Part shown: positions 1 to 7,404 of the stretch, one piece after another
Layout: every line of letters starts with the position of its first letter
How positions within the stretch are numbered: position 1 is the first letter of the stretch
DNA from: Candidatus Galloscillospira excrementipullorum
Lineage (GTDB): Bacteria; Bacillota; Clostridia; Oscillospirales; Feifaniaceae
NCBI GenBank assembly: GCA_018714125.1
Contig: DVNV01000070.1
Span: 1 to 64,000, forward strand
Direction of reading: 5' to 3'
Length of the DNA: 64,000 nt
The notes under the pieces: generated by a model
What the model saw: only the letters and a program-made list of their open reading frames with translations
What the model was told of the DNA's origin: nothing
Databases searched by the model: none
Translations under genes and position numbers: made by a program

Positions 1-89
1 CCAGTTTTTTGGCAGTCCCCTTGCGCGTCTTTTTTGAAAAAACCCATGCGCAAGTGCTCCGTCTTTTTTTAAGCGCGCCCTTCTTTTTC

Positions 90-1463
90 CTACTGGGCAA
101 TGGTCACATAGGGCATGGCCTGCTCCAGCTCCTCCTGTGTCGCAATGCAGTAGAGATAATAGCACGACGTGCCGTAGCCAAGGTCAGAGGTCACGCCGAA
201 GTTTGCCTTGCGCAGGTCGGTTTCCTCCACAATCACGTCGCGCAGCCAGGTCATATCCTTGGTGGTCTCTCCCGAGCTGATGACCAGCAGGCGCGCGCCC
301 TCCTCGTCGAGCTGCTCCATGATTTCCACGGCCTGCGCCGTTTCCGCAGCGCCGCCCAGCGCATACACCGTGCTGCGGCCGTCGCCCATGTCCAGCACAT
401 TAAAGGCAATCCCGCAGTTTTCCAGCATCTGCTTCATCTCTTCGGGGCTGACGTTTGACAGCAGGTAAGGCTGCGCCTGGATGGTCGAGCCCTTGGCGGA
501 CAAATCGGCATTGCCCTCCACGTCAAAGGCGGCGGCGATGCGCTTGAGCGCCGTGATGGTGTCCTCCGGCCCGGTCAGATAGACCACGGCTTCGTTATGC
601 ACGTCGTCAACCACACCGGCGCGCACGCCGAACTTTTCGGCCAGCGTGAGAAACTGCCGGCCCGTGATGTAGCGCAGCTCCATGGGCTCCAAAATGAGCT
701 CCGGCGCCGTGTCGGCATTGATGAAGTTCTGCTCCAAATCCAGCGCCTCCACCAGCAGCAGCAGATGCGCCAGATTGTGAGGCGTCGCCGACATGTGGAC
801 GCCGCCCTCCACCGGCTCAATAAAGGCGTATTCAATCTCCTGCACGTCGGCCAGGGCGCGCAAATCCTCCACGGTCAGATAGCTGAGCCGCTTTGTCACG
901 CCGACCTCGGTATAAAGGAAGGTGTTTGTCACCACCGACTGCGGCCCCACCACAATCACGTCTTCGTCGAGCATGTAGGTCAGGTCGCTGTCTGCAGCTT
1001 CCAACGTCATCTCCAGCGCCTTCATGGGCGTCACCACGCCGGCCTGCACCGTCACCTTGACAGGCTCCCCGAAATACAGCACATGCCGGCCGTCCACCTT
1101 GCCGATGCGGGCAATGAGCTCGCGGATGTCCACATTCTTATAGTCCAGGGAGATAAATTCATCCACTTCGGGCATCAGCTTGATGACGGCCTCGGAACGG
1201 TAGGTGGTGGAACCCAGCAGCTCCTCCGTGCTCCAGCTGCGCTCGTCTTCCGTCGGGGTGTAGGGGTTTCTCTGCACCAGCGTCGCATCGGTTGGCGGCG
1301 CCAGCGTGGGGTATTCGGCAAAAGCCCCCGTGGTCTGCTCCTCCGTCTGTTCGGCCTGCTCGGCCTGCTCCTCTTCGGCCTGCTCGTCGGCCGCTGCCAC
1401 CATACAGAAAAGGCCTGTCAGCAGCCCGAGTGCCAGCAGCGCCGCAATCCATTTTGCTCTCAT
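90..1463 (-). CDS. Secreted protein with secretin-type N-domains but no secretin channel
   Basis: 457 residues. A signal peptide or N-terminal anchor covers about residues 1-25 and is followed by a Glu/Gln-rich linker (26-45). Residues 102-175 follow the STN (secretin/TonB short N-terminal) pattern: SLDYKNVDIRELIARIGK, then a VKVTVQ strand, then MKALEMTLEAADSDLTYML. Three further alpha/beta segments (about 187-243, 260-314, 330-387) resemble the repeated secretin N1/N2 domains, for example MELRYITGRQFLTLAEKFGV followed by VVYLTGPEDTITALKRIAA. The C-terminal beta-barrel of true secretins is absent. The start lies 4 bases after the stop of the upstream PilP/GspC-like gene, whose last codons supply the GAGGAGGAG ribosome binding site, so the two are translationally coupled. 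The role is inferred: part of an envelope-spanning assembly such as a pilus-like machine. The family-level fold match is by eye. Confidence 0.75.
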   Translation of the reverse strand: MRAKWIAALLALGLLTGLFCMVAAADEQAEEEQAEQAEQTEEQTTGAFAEYPTLAPPTDATLVQRNPYTPTEDERSWSTEELLGSTTYRSEAVIKLMPEVDEFISLDYKNVDIRELIARIGKVDGRHVLYFGEPVKVTVQAGVVTPMKALEMTLEAADSDLTYMLDEDVIVVGPQSVVTNTFLYTEVGVTKRLSYLTVEDLRALADVQEIEYAFIEPVEGGVHMSATPHNLAHLLLLVEALDLEQNFINADTAPELILEPMELRYITGRQFLTLAEKFGVRAGVVDDVHNEAVVYLTGPEDTITALKRIAAAFDVEGNADLSAKGSTIQAQPYLLSNVSPEEMKQMLENCGIAFNVLDMGDGRSTVYALGGAAETAQAVEIMEQLDEEGARLLVISSGETTKDMTWLRDVIVEETDLRKANFGVTSDLGYGTSCYYLYCIATQEELEQAMPYVTIAQ

Positions 1464-1467
1464 GCCG

Positions 1468-1935
1468 TCACTCCTCCTCGTCTGTGATGTCCAGCTTGTT
1501 TTCGGTCATGGTCAGCGTAATCTTCTCGCCGTCCTTGCGCAGCGTGACTCCTTCCGAGGTGATATCGTAAATCTGATAGCCTCCCACATAGTCGTCCTCC
1601 ACCATGGTGGCCGTCACGCCGTCCACCGAGAAGGTGGCGTAGCTGTCTCCCGTCTGCTGAATAAAAATGCCGTCAAGCCGGATGCTGGACACCGTTTCGG
1701 GCAGCATGGGTGCCTTGGTAAAGCTGTCGAGCAGTTGCGCCTGCCCGCTCTCCATAACCAGTGCCGACTGGTCGCCGGGGTCGTCCGAGAGGACCTCGGG
1801 ATGTCGGAAAAGCGCCGTAATCAAAATGACCAGCGCCGCAAATAAAATCAGCAAAAAGGCCGACAGCGCCATCTGTGCTTTTGTCTTGGGATGCCGGATG
1901 GTTTTCAAAAACCCTTCCATTTTCTTTGACGCCAT
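1468..1935 (-). CDS. Single-pass membrane protein with a PilP/GspC-like domain
   Basis: 155 residues. A cytoplasmic basic start, one membrane segment (about 21-43), an acidic linker, then residues 84-145 with the layout of the PilP/GspC homology region: IRLDGIFI, an alternating strand ending in VDGV, a VGGYQIYDI turn, and GVTLRKDGEKITLTM. In type II secretion and type IV pili this domain docks onto the secretin N-domains, and the next gene encodes exactly such domains. I chose ATG 1935 because AAGGAGGTG lies 7 bases upstream; the reading frame stays open further upstream but without a site. A good promoter sits at 2051-2079. Function in this organism is inferred from the pairing only. It could also be an unrelated small beta-domain. 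Confidence 0.72.
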   Translation of the reverse strand: MASKKMEGFLKTIRHPKTKAQMALSAFLLILFAALVILITALFRHPEVLSDDPGDQSALVMESGQAQLLDSFTKAPMLPETVSSIRLDGIFIQQTGDSYATFSVDGVTATMVEDDYVGGYQIYDITSEGVTLRKDGEKITLTMTENKLDITDEEE

Positions 1936-2050
1936 ATGCAGCACCTCCTTTTTTTCTGCCGTTTTCGTCTGTGCGAAGGGGGCGGATTTGGCGCGAATTG
2001 TCCCGCACCGCCGCACCCTTTGCTGAAAATTGCCAAAAGGGCCAGTCTTT

Positions 2051-2079
2051 ATTCTAAAATCGCAGCGCGGGATTGTCAA
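2051..2079 (-). promoter_or_regulatory. Promoter of the PilP-like/secretin-N operon
   Basis: On the minus strand, TTGACA (2079-2074), 17-base spacer, TAGAAT (2056-2051). The hexamers are close to consensus, about 115 bases before the start at 1935. Confidence 0.7.
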
Positions 2080-2234
2080 CCGATATTGCGTGAACATTGT
2101 GTGTGGAGCCTGCCGCGACATGCGGCGCCGTCTTTTGCCGCAAGGCCTGCCGGGTGGGCTCCCGCGCCGGCGCCAAAAGGGGGAAATGTCCTCCCGGAGT
2201 GCACAGGGCCGGGCGCTTTCGGCCTTCAAACGTC

Positions 2235-2264
2235 TTGAATGGACGGCGGAAGATGTGGTATGAT
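2235..2264 (+). promoter_or_regulatory. Promoter upstream of femX-alr-holB-ricT
   Basis: TTGAAT (2235-2240), 18-base spacer, TATGAT (2259-2264) with an extended TGG just before the -10. It is divergent from the promoter at 2051-2079. The 1936-2385 intergenic stretch holds these two promoters and the hairpin at 2284. Confidence 0.55.
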
Positions 2265-2283
2265 AACTTGTAAGAAATTTTTA

Positions 2284-2321
2284 AGACGTCGGAGACTCCG
2301 GCTTTGCCCGACCGTCTTTTT
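2284..2321 (+). terminator. Promoter-proximal hairpin with T tract, possible attenuator
   Basis: AGACGTCGG (2284-2292) pairs with CCGACCGTCT (2308-2317) with a single bulged C, followed by a run of five T. It lies some 15-20 bases after the predicted transcription start and 65 bases before the femX-like gene. No gene ends here on the plus strand, so a leader attenuator is more likely than a plain terminator. No leader ORF or known riboswitch is recognised. Confidence 0.35.
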
Positions 2322-2385
2322 CTCCCTCACGCGGCAGTGGGGGCTTTTGCCGGCACAACCCTTTTGAGAAAGAGAGACATCTCCC

Positions 2386-3462
2386 ATGATTGAATTTTTG
2401 AACAAGGACAACCCCGAGGCGCTGCGGGAATACGAAGCCTTCAACATGTCCCATCCCAAGGGGCATTTCTGCCAGAGCGTCATTTGGGCGGGCGTGAAAA
2501 ACGAGTGGGACTGGCAGGTCGTGCTGGTGCGCGGGGAGGACGGGGCCATCGTCGGCAGCATGGCCATTCTCATCCGCCGCATGCCCGGCATGCCCTACAC
2601 CATGCTCTATTCCCCGCGCGGCCCGGTGTGCGACTCGCACGACGAGGTGACGCTGGCGTCGCTCATGCAGGGGGCGCGCCGGCTGGCCAAGGAGCGGCGC
2701 GGCTTTACCTTTAAGCTCGACCCCGACATCAAGAGCGACGATGTGCGCTTTTGCGACATCATGAAAAAGCTTGGCTTTGTGCTGCATGCCGAGGGAAAGA
2801 ATTTTGAGGGCATCCAGCCGCGCTACGTCTTCCGCCTGCCGGTGAAGGGCAAAACCGAAGAGGAGCTGCTCAACAGCTTTGAAAGCAAGTGGCGCTACAA
2901 CATCCGCCTTGCCGTGCGCAAGGGGGTGACGGTGCGTATCTGCGGGCCCGAAATGCTGGAAGATTTTTACCGCATCATGGTGGAAACCGGCATGCGCGAC
3001 AATTTTGTCACGCGCCCCCTCTCCTACTTCCGCCGCATGATGGACAGCATGGGCGAGCACCTGCGGCTGTATATGGCCTTTTATGAAGACAAGCCCATAG
3101 CCGGCACGCTGGCCATCCACTACGGAGACAAGGTCTGGTACCTCTACGGTGCCTCCTCCAACTCCTACCGCAACGTCATGCCCAACTACCTGCTGCAGTG
3201 GGAGATGATGCGCTGGGCGCTGGCCGAGGGCTGCACCCTGTATGACTTTCGCGGTGTTTCGGGCGATTTGTCTCCCGACAACCCGCTTTACGGACTCTAC
3301 CGCTTCAAAAAGGGCTTTGGCGGGGAATTCACCGAATTCTGCGGGGAATTTGAGCTGTGCCTGAAGCCGGGAGTGAGCAGGAGCATCGAGCTGCTGCGCA
3401 AAGTTTACAACAAGACCATGAGCGCCGCCTACCGCTTCAAGAACCGCGGCGCCCGGGCCTGA
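2386..3462 (+). CDS. FemX/FemAB-type peptidoglycan branching aminoacyltransferase
   Basis: 358 residues, the length expected for FemX/MurM-type enzymes, which use aminoacyl-tRNA to add the first bridge residue to the stem peptide of lipid II or a precursor. It has two GNAT-like halves. The family signature is visible in FHYGDKVWYLYGASS-like form (residues about 244-257, AIHYGDKVWYLYGASSNSYR), followed by PNYLLQWEMMRWALAEGC and YDFRGVSGD, then GLYRFKKGFGG. No long coiled-coil arm is seen. The start ATG follows AGAAAGAGAGACATCTCCC, a modest site. It is followed after 21 bases by alanine racemase, then holB and ricT, so it heads an operon. Which amino acid it adds cannot be read from sequence. 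Confidence 0.88.
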   Translation: MIEFLNKDNPEALREYEAFNMSHPKGHFCQSVIWAGVKNEWDWQVVLVRGEDGAIVGSMAILIRRMPGMPYTMLYSPRGPVCDSHDEVTLASLMQGARRLAKERRGFTFKLDPDIKSDDVRFCDIMKKLGFVLHAEGKNFEGIQPRYVFRLPVKGKTEEELLNSFESKWRYNIRLAVRKGVTVRICGPEMLEDFYRIMVETGMRDNFVTRPLSYFRRMMDSMGEHLRLYMAFYEDKPIAGTLAIHYGDKVWYLYGASSNSYRNVMPNYLLQWEMMRWALAEGCTLYDFRGVSGDLSPDNPLYGLYRFKKGFGGEFTEFCGEFELCLKPGVSRSIELLRKVYNKTMSAAYRFKNRGARA

Positions 3463-3483
3463 CGGAAAGGAGGGGCATCGGCC

Positions 3484-4605
3484 ATGCGCAATCTGGTTGT
3501 CGACCTTGGCGCGCTGCGCCAAAACGTGCGCACGCTGACGGCCGCCATGGGGGACGTCCCCATTTACGGTGTCTGCAAGGGCAACGGCTTTGGCATGGGA
3601 CTTGTCCCCTTTGCCCAGACACTGCTGGAGGAGGGCATCGAGACGCTGGCCGTTGCCAGCATCGACGATGCCGCCGCGCTGCGGCAGGCGGGCATTTCCT
3701 GCGACATCCTCATGCTTTCCTCCACCTCGCTGCCCGCAGAGGTGCAGCGCATCCTGGAGCTTGACCTCATCGCTTCGCTGGGCTCGGTGTCGGCCGTTGA
3801 GCTGCTGGAAGAGGCCGCCGCGCGTGCCGGGCGCCCGGTGCGCGCCCACATCAAGCTCGACACCGGCTTTGGCCGCTTCGGATTCCTCCCGGGGCAGGAG
3901 GTGCTGTGCGCCAGGGCGCTGTGCGGCGCGCCCCACATTGAAATTGAGGGCGTGTTTTCCCATTTTTCACGCTCTTTTTCCAACGCCTCCACCACCGCCG
4001 ACCAGCTTGCCCTCTTCTCCCGCATGACGGGGGCCCTCGAGCGGGAAGGACTGTTTCTGGGCACGCAGCACATCGCCAATTCCTGCGGCGCGCTGCTGCA
4101 CCCCCAAACCCGGCTGGACGCCGTGCGCATCGGCAGCGCCTTCGTGGGGCGGCTTCCCATGCCCTCCCCCGTGCCGCTCACCCGCATCGGCAGCTTTGAG
4201 TGTGAGGTCGCCGAGCTGCACGAGCTGCCGCGCGGGCACAACGTGGGCTACACCAATGTCTATCACACGAGCCGGCCCACCCGCACCGCCATCCTGACGG
4301 CCGGCGTGGCCGACGGGCTGGGGCACACGCGCGGCAAAGACGCCTTTCGCCCCATCGACCGCATCCGATACCTGTGGCACGGCGTCAAGGGCCTGTTTGG
4401 CAACCAGGCGCTGCGCTGCACCATCCGTGGCCGCTCGGTGCCCACCATCGGCCGCATCGGCATGACCAACACCATTGTCGACGTCACCGATTTGCCGCAG
4501 GTCGCGGTGGGCGACATCGCGGTGTTTGACATCAATCCCCTGTTTGTCGACAGTGCGGTGCCGCGCCGCTACATCGACGAGCCCAAAAAGGAGGCCGGGC
4601 AATGA
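3484..4605 (+). CDS. alr: Alanine racemase (PLP-dependent)
   Basis: 373 residues. It interconverts L- and D-alanine for peptidoglycan precursors. The N-terminal TIM barrel carries the PLP lysine in YGVCKGNGFGMG (Lys32), KLDTGFGRFG (124-133), and VRIGSAFVGR near the phosphate. The C-terminal beta domain carries the second catalytic base in HNVGYTNVYH (Tyr256). AGGAGG precedes the start. Its last four bases (ATGA) overlap the start of holB. Genetic linkage with the FemX-like enzyme suggests a cell-wall role. The sequence departs from the usual VVKANAYGHG motif at several positions, so activity on another small amino acid such as serine is possible. Confidence 0.88.
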   Translation: MRNLVVDLGALRQNVRTLTAAMGDVPIYGVCKGNGFGMGLVPFAQTLLEEGIETLAVASIDDAAALRQAGISCDILMLSSTSLPAEVQRILELDLIASLGSVSAVELLEEAAARAGRPVRAHIKLDTGFGRFGFLPGQEVLCARALCGAPHIEIEGVFSHFSRSFSNASTTADQLALFSRMTGALEREGLFLGTQHIANSCGALLHPQTRLDAVRIGSAFVGRLPMPSPVPLTRIGSFECEVAELHELPRGHNVGYTNVYHTSRPTRTAILTAGVADGLGHTRGKDAFRPIDRIRYLWHGVKGLFGNQALRCTIRGRSVPTIGRIGMTNTIVDVTDLPQVAVGDIAVFDINPLFVDSAVPRRYIDEPKKEAGQ

Positions 4606-5405
4606 CGCTGCCCGAGGCGCTGGGCCGTCTGCTGGAGGCGGGCAGGCTGCCCCACGCCGTACTGCTGCAGGGCGCGCAGCCGCAGGCGCTGCACGACACG
4701 GCCCTTTTTATTGCAAAGCGCCTGCTGTGCGCCAATCCGCAGGGAGCAAGCCCCTGCGGCGTCTGCCGCGTCTGCACCAGCTTTGACGCAGGCTCCAACC
4801 CCGACCTCTCGGTGACCTCGCCCGACGGCGCCTTTGTCAAGGTCGATCAGATTCGTGCCCTGCGCGATGCCGCCATGCTCTCTTCCCTGGGGCGCCTTGG
4901 CCGGGTCTTTGTCATCGAGAGCGCCGACCTCATGACGGTGCAGGCGCAAAACGCGCTGCTCAAGCTGCTGGAAGAGCCGCCGCCCGGCGTCACCCTTTTG
5001 CTCACGGCGGCCCAGCCGGGCGCGCTGCTGCCCACCGTGCTGTCGCGCGTTTCGCTGTTTCGTCTGGAGCAGGAGGCCTGCGCCCCAAAGGAGGCACTGG
5101 CGCAGGAGCTGGTCGAGCGCCTGTGCGAGCACGACTACTACGGCCTGATGAAGCTGCAGCCCGCCCTTTGCGCCCGCCGCGAGGACTTTGTGGCCCACTG
5201 CGACGCGCTGTGCCTTGTGTGCCATCGCCTGCTGTGTGAAAAGGCGGGGCCTTCGCCCTCACCGCTTGCTGCCCGCATGCCCGCCGCGCTGGCCGCCGCC
5301 CTGCCGCCCATTGCGCTGGCCTGCAGAGACCGCGCCCAGAAAAACGCGTCGCTTTCCATCCTCGGCGCGGCCATGCTCATTGAATGTTGGGAGGTACTAC
5401 ATTGA
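4602..5405 (+). CDS. holB: DNA polymerase III delta' subunit
   Basis: 267 residues. It is part of the clamp-loader complex that places the sliding clamp on DNA. The N-terminal AAA+ region has a zinc module (Cys43, Cys52, Cys55, Cys58), SNPDLSVTSPDG, VDQIRALRDAA, VFVIESADLMTVQAQNALLKLLEEPP and LPTVLSRV, all standard for HolB. The Walker A loop is degenerate (LLQGAQPQALHDTA), as in delta' subunits that do not hydrolyse ATP. The C-terminal third is shorter than usual. It overlaps alr by 4 bases and ricT by 4 bases (TTGA), so the operon is tightly coupled. Confidence 0.92.
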   Translation: MTLPEALGRLLEAGRLPHAVLLQGAQPQALHDTALFIAKRLLCANPQGASPCGVCRVCTSFDAGSNPDLSVTSPDGAFVKVDQIRALRDAAMLSSLGRLGRVFVIESADLMTVQAQNALLKLLEEPPPGVTLLLTAAQPGALLPTVLSRVSLFRLEQEACAPKEALAQELVERLCEHDYYGLMKLQPALCARREDFVAHCDALCLVCHRLLCEKAGPSPSPLAARMPAALAAALPPIALACRDRAQKNASLSILGAAMLIECWEVLH

Positions 5406-6253
5406 CAACCGTTTGCGGAGTTCGATTCAAGGACGTTGGAAAAGTCTATTATTTCGACCCCGGCGAGGCCGCCTTCGCCGTGGGCGATCATGTCATCGTC
5501 GAGACCACCAGAGGGCTCGAATACGGAGAGGTCCTGCTGGCCAACACCGAGGTGGAGGACAGCGAGGTCGTCTCCCCTTTGAAAAAAGTCGTCCGGGCGG
5601 CCACCGAAAAGGACGAAAAAATCGTGGCCGAAAACAGGGAGCGGGAAAAATCCGCCTTTTCCATCTGCCTCGAGAAAATCGCCGCCCATAAGCTCGAGAT
5701 GAAGCTGGTCGACGTGGAATACACCTTCGAGCGCAGCAAAATTCTCTTTTACTTTACGGCCGACGGCAGGGTGGACTTCCGCGACCTGGTCAAGGACCTC
5801 GCCTCGGTGTTTCGCACCCGCATTGAGCTGCGTCAAATCGGGGTGCGCGACGAGGCCAAGATGCTGGGCGGCCTTGGCATCTGCGGACGGCCCTTTTGCT
5901 GCTCCTCCTACATGGACGAGTTTCGCCCCGTCTCCATTAAAATGGCCAAGGAGCAGGGGCTCTCGCTCAACCCCACCAAGATTTCCGGCACCTGCGGCCG
6001 CCTGATGTGCTGCCTCAAATACGAGCAGGAGGCCTATGAGTCGCTGCTCTCCACCACGCCGCGCCAGGGTGCCCTGGTCGACACCAAACAGGGCCGGGGC
6101 TATGTCACGGCAGTCAACCTGCTGCGCGGCATTCTCACCGTGCGGCTCATCGATGAGGACACCGTGGTCGACTTCCCCAAAGAGGAGGTTGTGCTGCTGC
6201 GCGACGGCGGCAAGAAAGGCACACCTGCCGTTTTGGAGGAGGAGCCCCAGTAA
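5402..6253 (+). CDS. ricT: RicT/YaaT PSP1-domain protein
   Basis: 283 residues from a TTG start. I chose TTG 5402 because GGGAGGT ends 6 bases upstream and the codon forms a TTGA overlap with the holB stop; the in-frame ATG at 5384 lies inside holB and before the site. RicT is part of the RicA-RicF-RicT (Y-) complex that carries Fe-S clusters and affects RNase Y-dependent mRNA processing and sporulation in Bacillus. Cluster cysteines are visible in GICGRPFCCSSY and SGTCGRLMCCLKYE. holB-ricT adjacency is common in Firmicutes. Confidence 0.9.
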   Translation: MTTVCGVRFKDVGKVYYFDPGEAAFAVGDHVIVETTRGLEYGEVLLANTEVEDSEVVSPLKKVVRAATEKDEKIVAENREREKSAFSICLEKIAAHKLEMKLVDVEYTFERSKILFYFTADGRVDFRDLVKDLASVFRTRIELRQIGVRDEAKMLGGLGICGRPFCCSSYMDEFRPVSIKMAKEQGLSLNPTKISGTCGRLMCCLKYEQEAYESLLSTTPRQGALVDTKQGRGYVTAVNLLRGILTVRLIDEDTVVDFPKEEVVLLRDGGKKGTPAVLEEEPQ

Positions 6254-6384
6254 CCCCCTCCCTCTTTTGCAAAAGGCGGGGCACTTTGGCGCTCCCTTCT
6301 CCCCGCTTTGGCACTTCCTTGTTTTTTTGCTCCGCCGCAGCCCCCCCTTTTTTGCGCTGCGGACGGCCTTCCCAAGACAAAGCC

Positions 6385-6427
6385 GGGGAGGGGGCCTTTG
6401 CAGCAAAGCTGCAAAGGCCCCCTCCCC
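6385..6427. repeat. 20-bp perfect intergenic hairpin
   Basis: Arms 6385-6404 and 6408-6427 are perfect inverted copies (GGGGAGGGGGCC-type arm, loop AAA). There is no T tract on either side. It lies between convergent ricT and the SGNH hydrolase and could stop both transcripts or protect their 3' ends. Confidence 0.6.
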
Positions 6428-6475
6428 GAAGCATGTTGCCCCGCAGGCCTGCTGCGGAAAGCACTTTGACCGGTT

Positions 6476-7186
6476 TTATTCCTTGACGATGGCTTCCACC
6501 GCCTCCTGAATCACCTTGCAAGCGGCCTCGTCAAGCTCATACACCGTGGAACAGTTAAAATCCTGCACCAGCTCGCGCGCCAGCGTCAGGCCGGCGAAGG
6601 TGGGCCTGCCCATGTCAAGACGGCTGGGAAGCCCAAGCACCGAGGCCCCTGTCATGGTGCGCAGCAGCGTGCAGGCAATCAGGTAGGAGCCGACGGGCGA
6701 AGCGTGTTCCCCATCGTGATAGTAGAGCTCGATTTCGGGATGTCCGTGGCGCACCTTGTCCCACACCAGGCCGACGGGCGCCCACTGCATGCCGGGGTAT
6801 CTGGCCAGCAGCGCCTCGTGGGCCTGCACGATAACGGCCTGCCCGTCGGGATTGTTTTTCTCGCTCCAGGGCAGGTAGAGCAGGGGCTTGCTGTCCGAAT
6901 GCTGCACATAGGGCATCAGCTTTGCCGCACTCTCAATGAGGTTGTCCTGCCCGGGGAAGGGGTGGGCGATGTGCTGCAGCACAATGAAATCATAGCCGCC
7001 ATAGAGCACGTTAAAGCGGACATCGAGCTGATTTGCCTGCCAGTCAAGCCCCTTTCCTCCCGACGTATTTTGCACCACGTCAATGTCGATGCCGCGCTCG
7101 GCACCGAGCAGCCGGAGCATGTAGGGCATATCGTTGAAAAACGTATGGCTGTTGCCGACAAACAGAACTTTCACTGGGTAGAGCAC
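6476..7186 (-). CDS. SGNH/GDSL-family hydrolase
   Basis: 236 residues from GTG 7186; a second GTG at 7174 would give VKVLFVGNSHTFF as the start and also has AAGAGG upstream, so the true start may be 12 bases shorter. Block I is VGNSHTFF (Ser13), a glycine block is TSGGKG (42-46), and block V is DGEHASP (Asp158, His161). These form the catalytic triad of SGNH esterases/acetylhydrolases. There is no signal peptide, so it probably acts in the cytoplasm. The substrate is unknown; relatives deacetylate sugars or cleave lipid esters. It is a single gene with its own weak promoter. Confidence 0.82.
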   Translation of the reverse strand: MLYPVKVLFVGNSHTFFNDMPYMLRLLGAERGIDIDVVQNTSGGKGLDWQANQLDVRFNVLYGGYDFIVLQHIAHPFPGQDNLIESAAKLMPYVQHSDSKPLLYLPWSEKNNPDGQAVIVQAHEALLARYPGMQWAPVGLVWDKVRHGHPEIELYYHDGEHASPVGSYLIACTLLRTMTGASVLGLPSRLDMGRPTFAGLTLARELVQDFNCSTVYELDEAACKVIQEAVEAIVKE

Positions 7187-7213
7187 CTCTTTCCTCTGGT
7201 TTGTTCTTTTTAT

Positions 7214-7242
7214 ATTATACCGCAGCTTTTTCTCCCGGAAAA
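7214..7242 (-). promoter_or_regulatory. Candidate promoter of the SGNH hydrolase gene
   Basis: On the minus strand, a perfect TATAAT (7219-7214) 28 bases before the start; the -35 at 17-base spacing is weak (TTTTCC). Confidence 0.45.
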
Positions 7243-7266
7243 CCCCTTTGCGCCAAAAATTCCCCC

Positions 7267-7295
7267 TTTCGATTTTGGGAATTTTGTGGTATCAT
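7267..7295 (+). promoter_or_regulatory. Candidate promoter of the transglutaminase/SLH gene
   Basis: TTTCGA (7267-7272), 17-base spacer, TATCAT (7290-7295) with an extended TGG before the -10. It is divergent from the minus-strand promoter at 7214. Confidence 0.45.
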
Positions 7296-7404
7296 ATCCA
7301 CATGTGAGCATATTCCAGGATTATCCGGAATTTCCGGTTCCTGCCCCCCTGGTTGCTGCCGTCCCTTCCGTGCGCGGCCAACCGATTCAAAGAAGGAGAC
7401 GGTC

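Noticed and set aside
2281-3963. 560-codon minus-strand open frame
   Set aside because: Antisense to femX-like and alr; the translation is His/Ala/Gly-rich without domains, an effect of GC-rich coding on the other strand.
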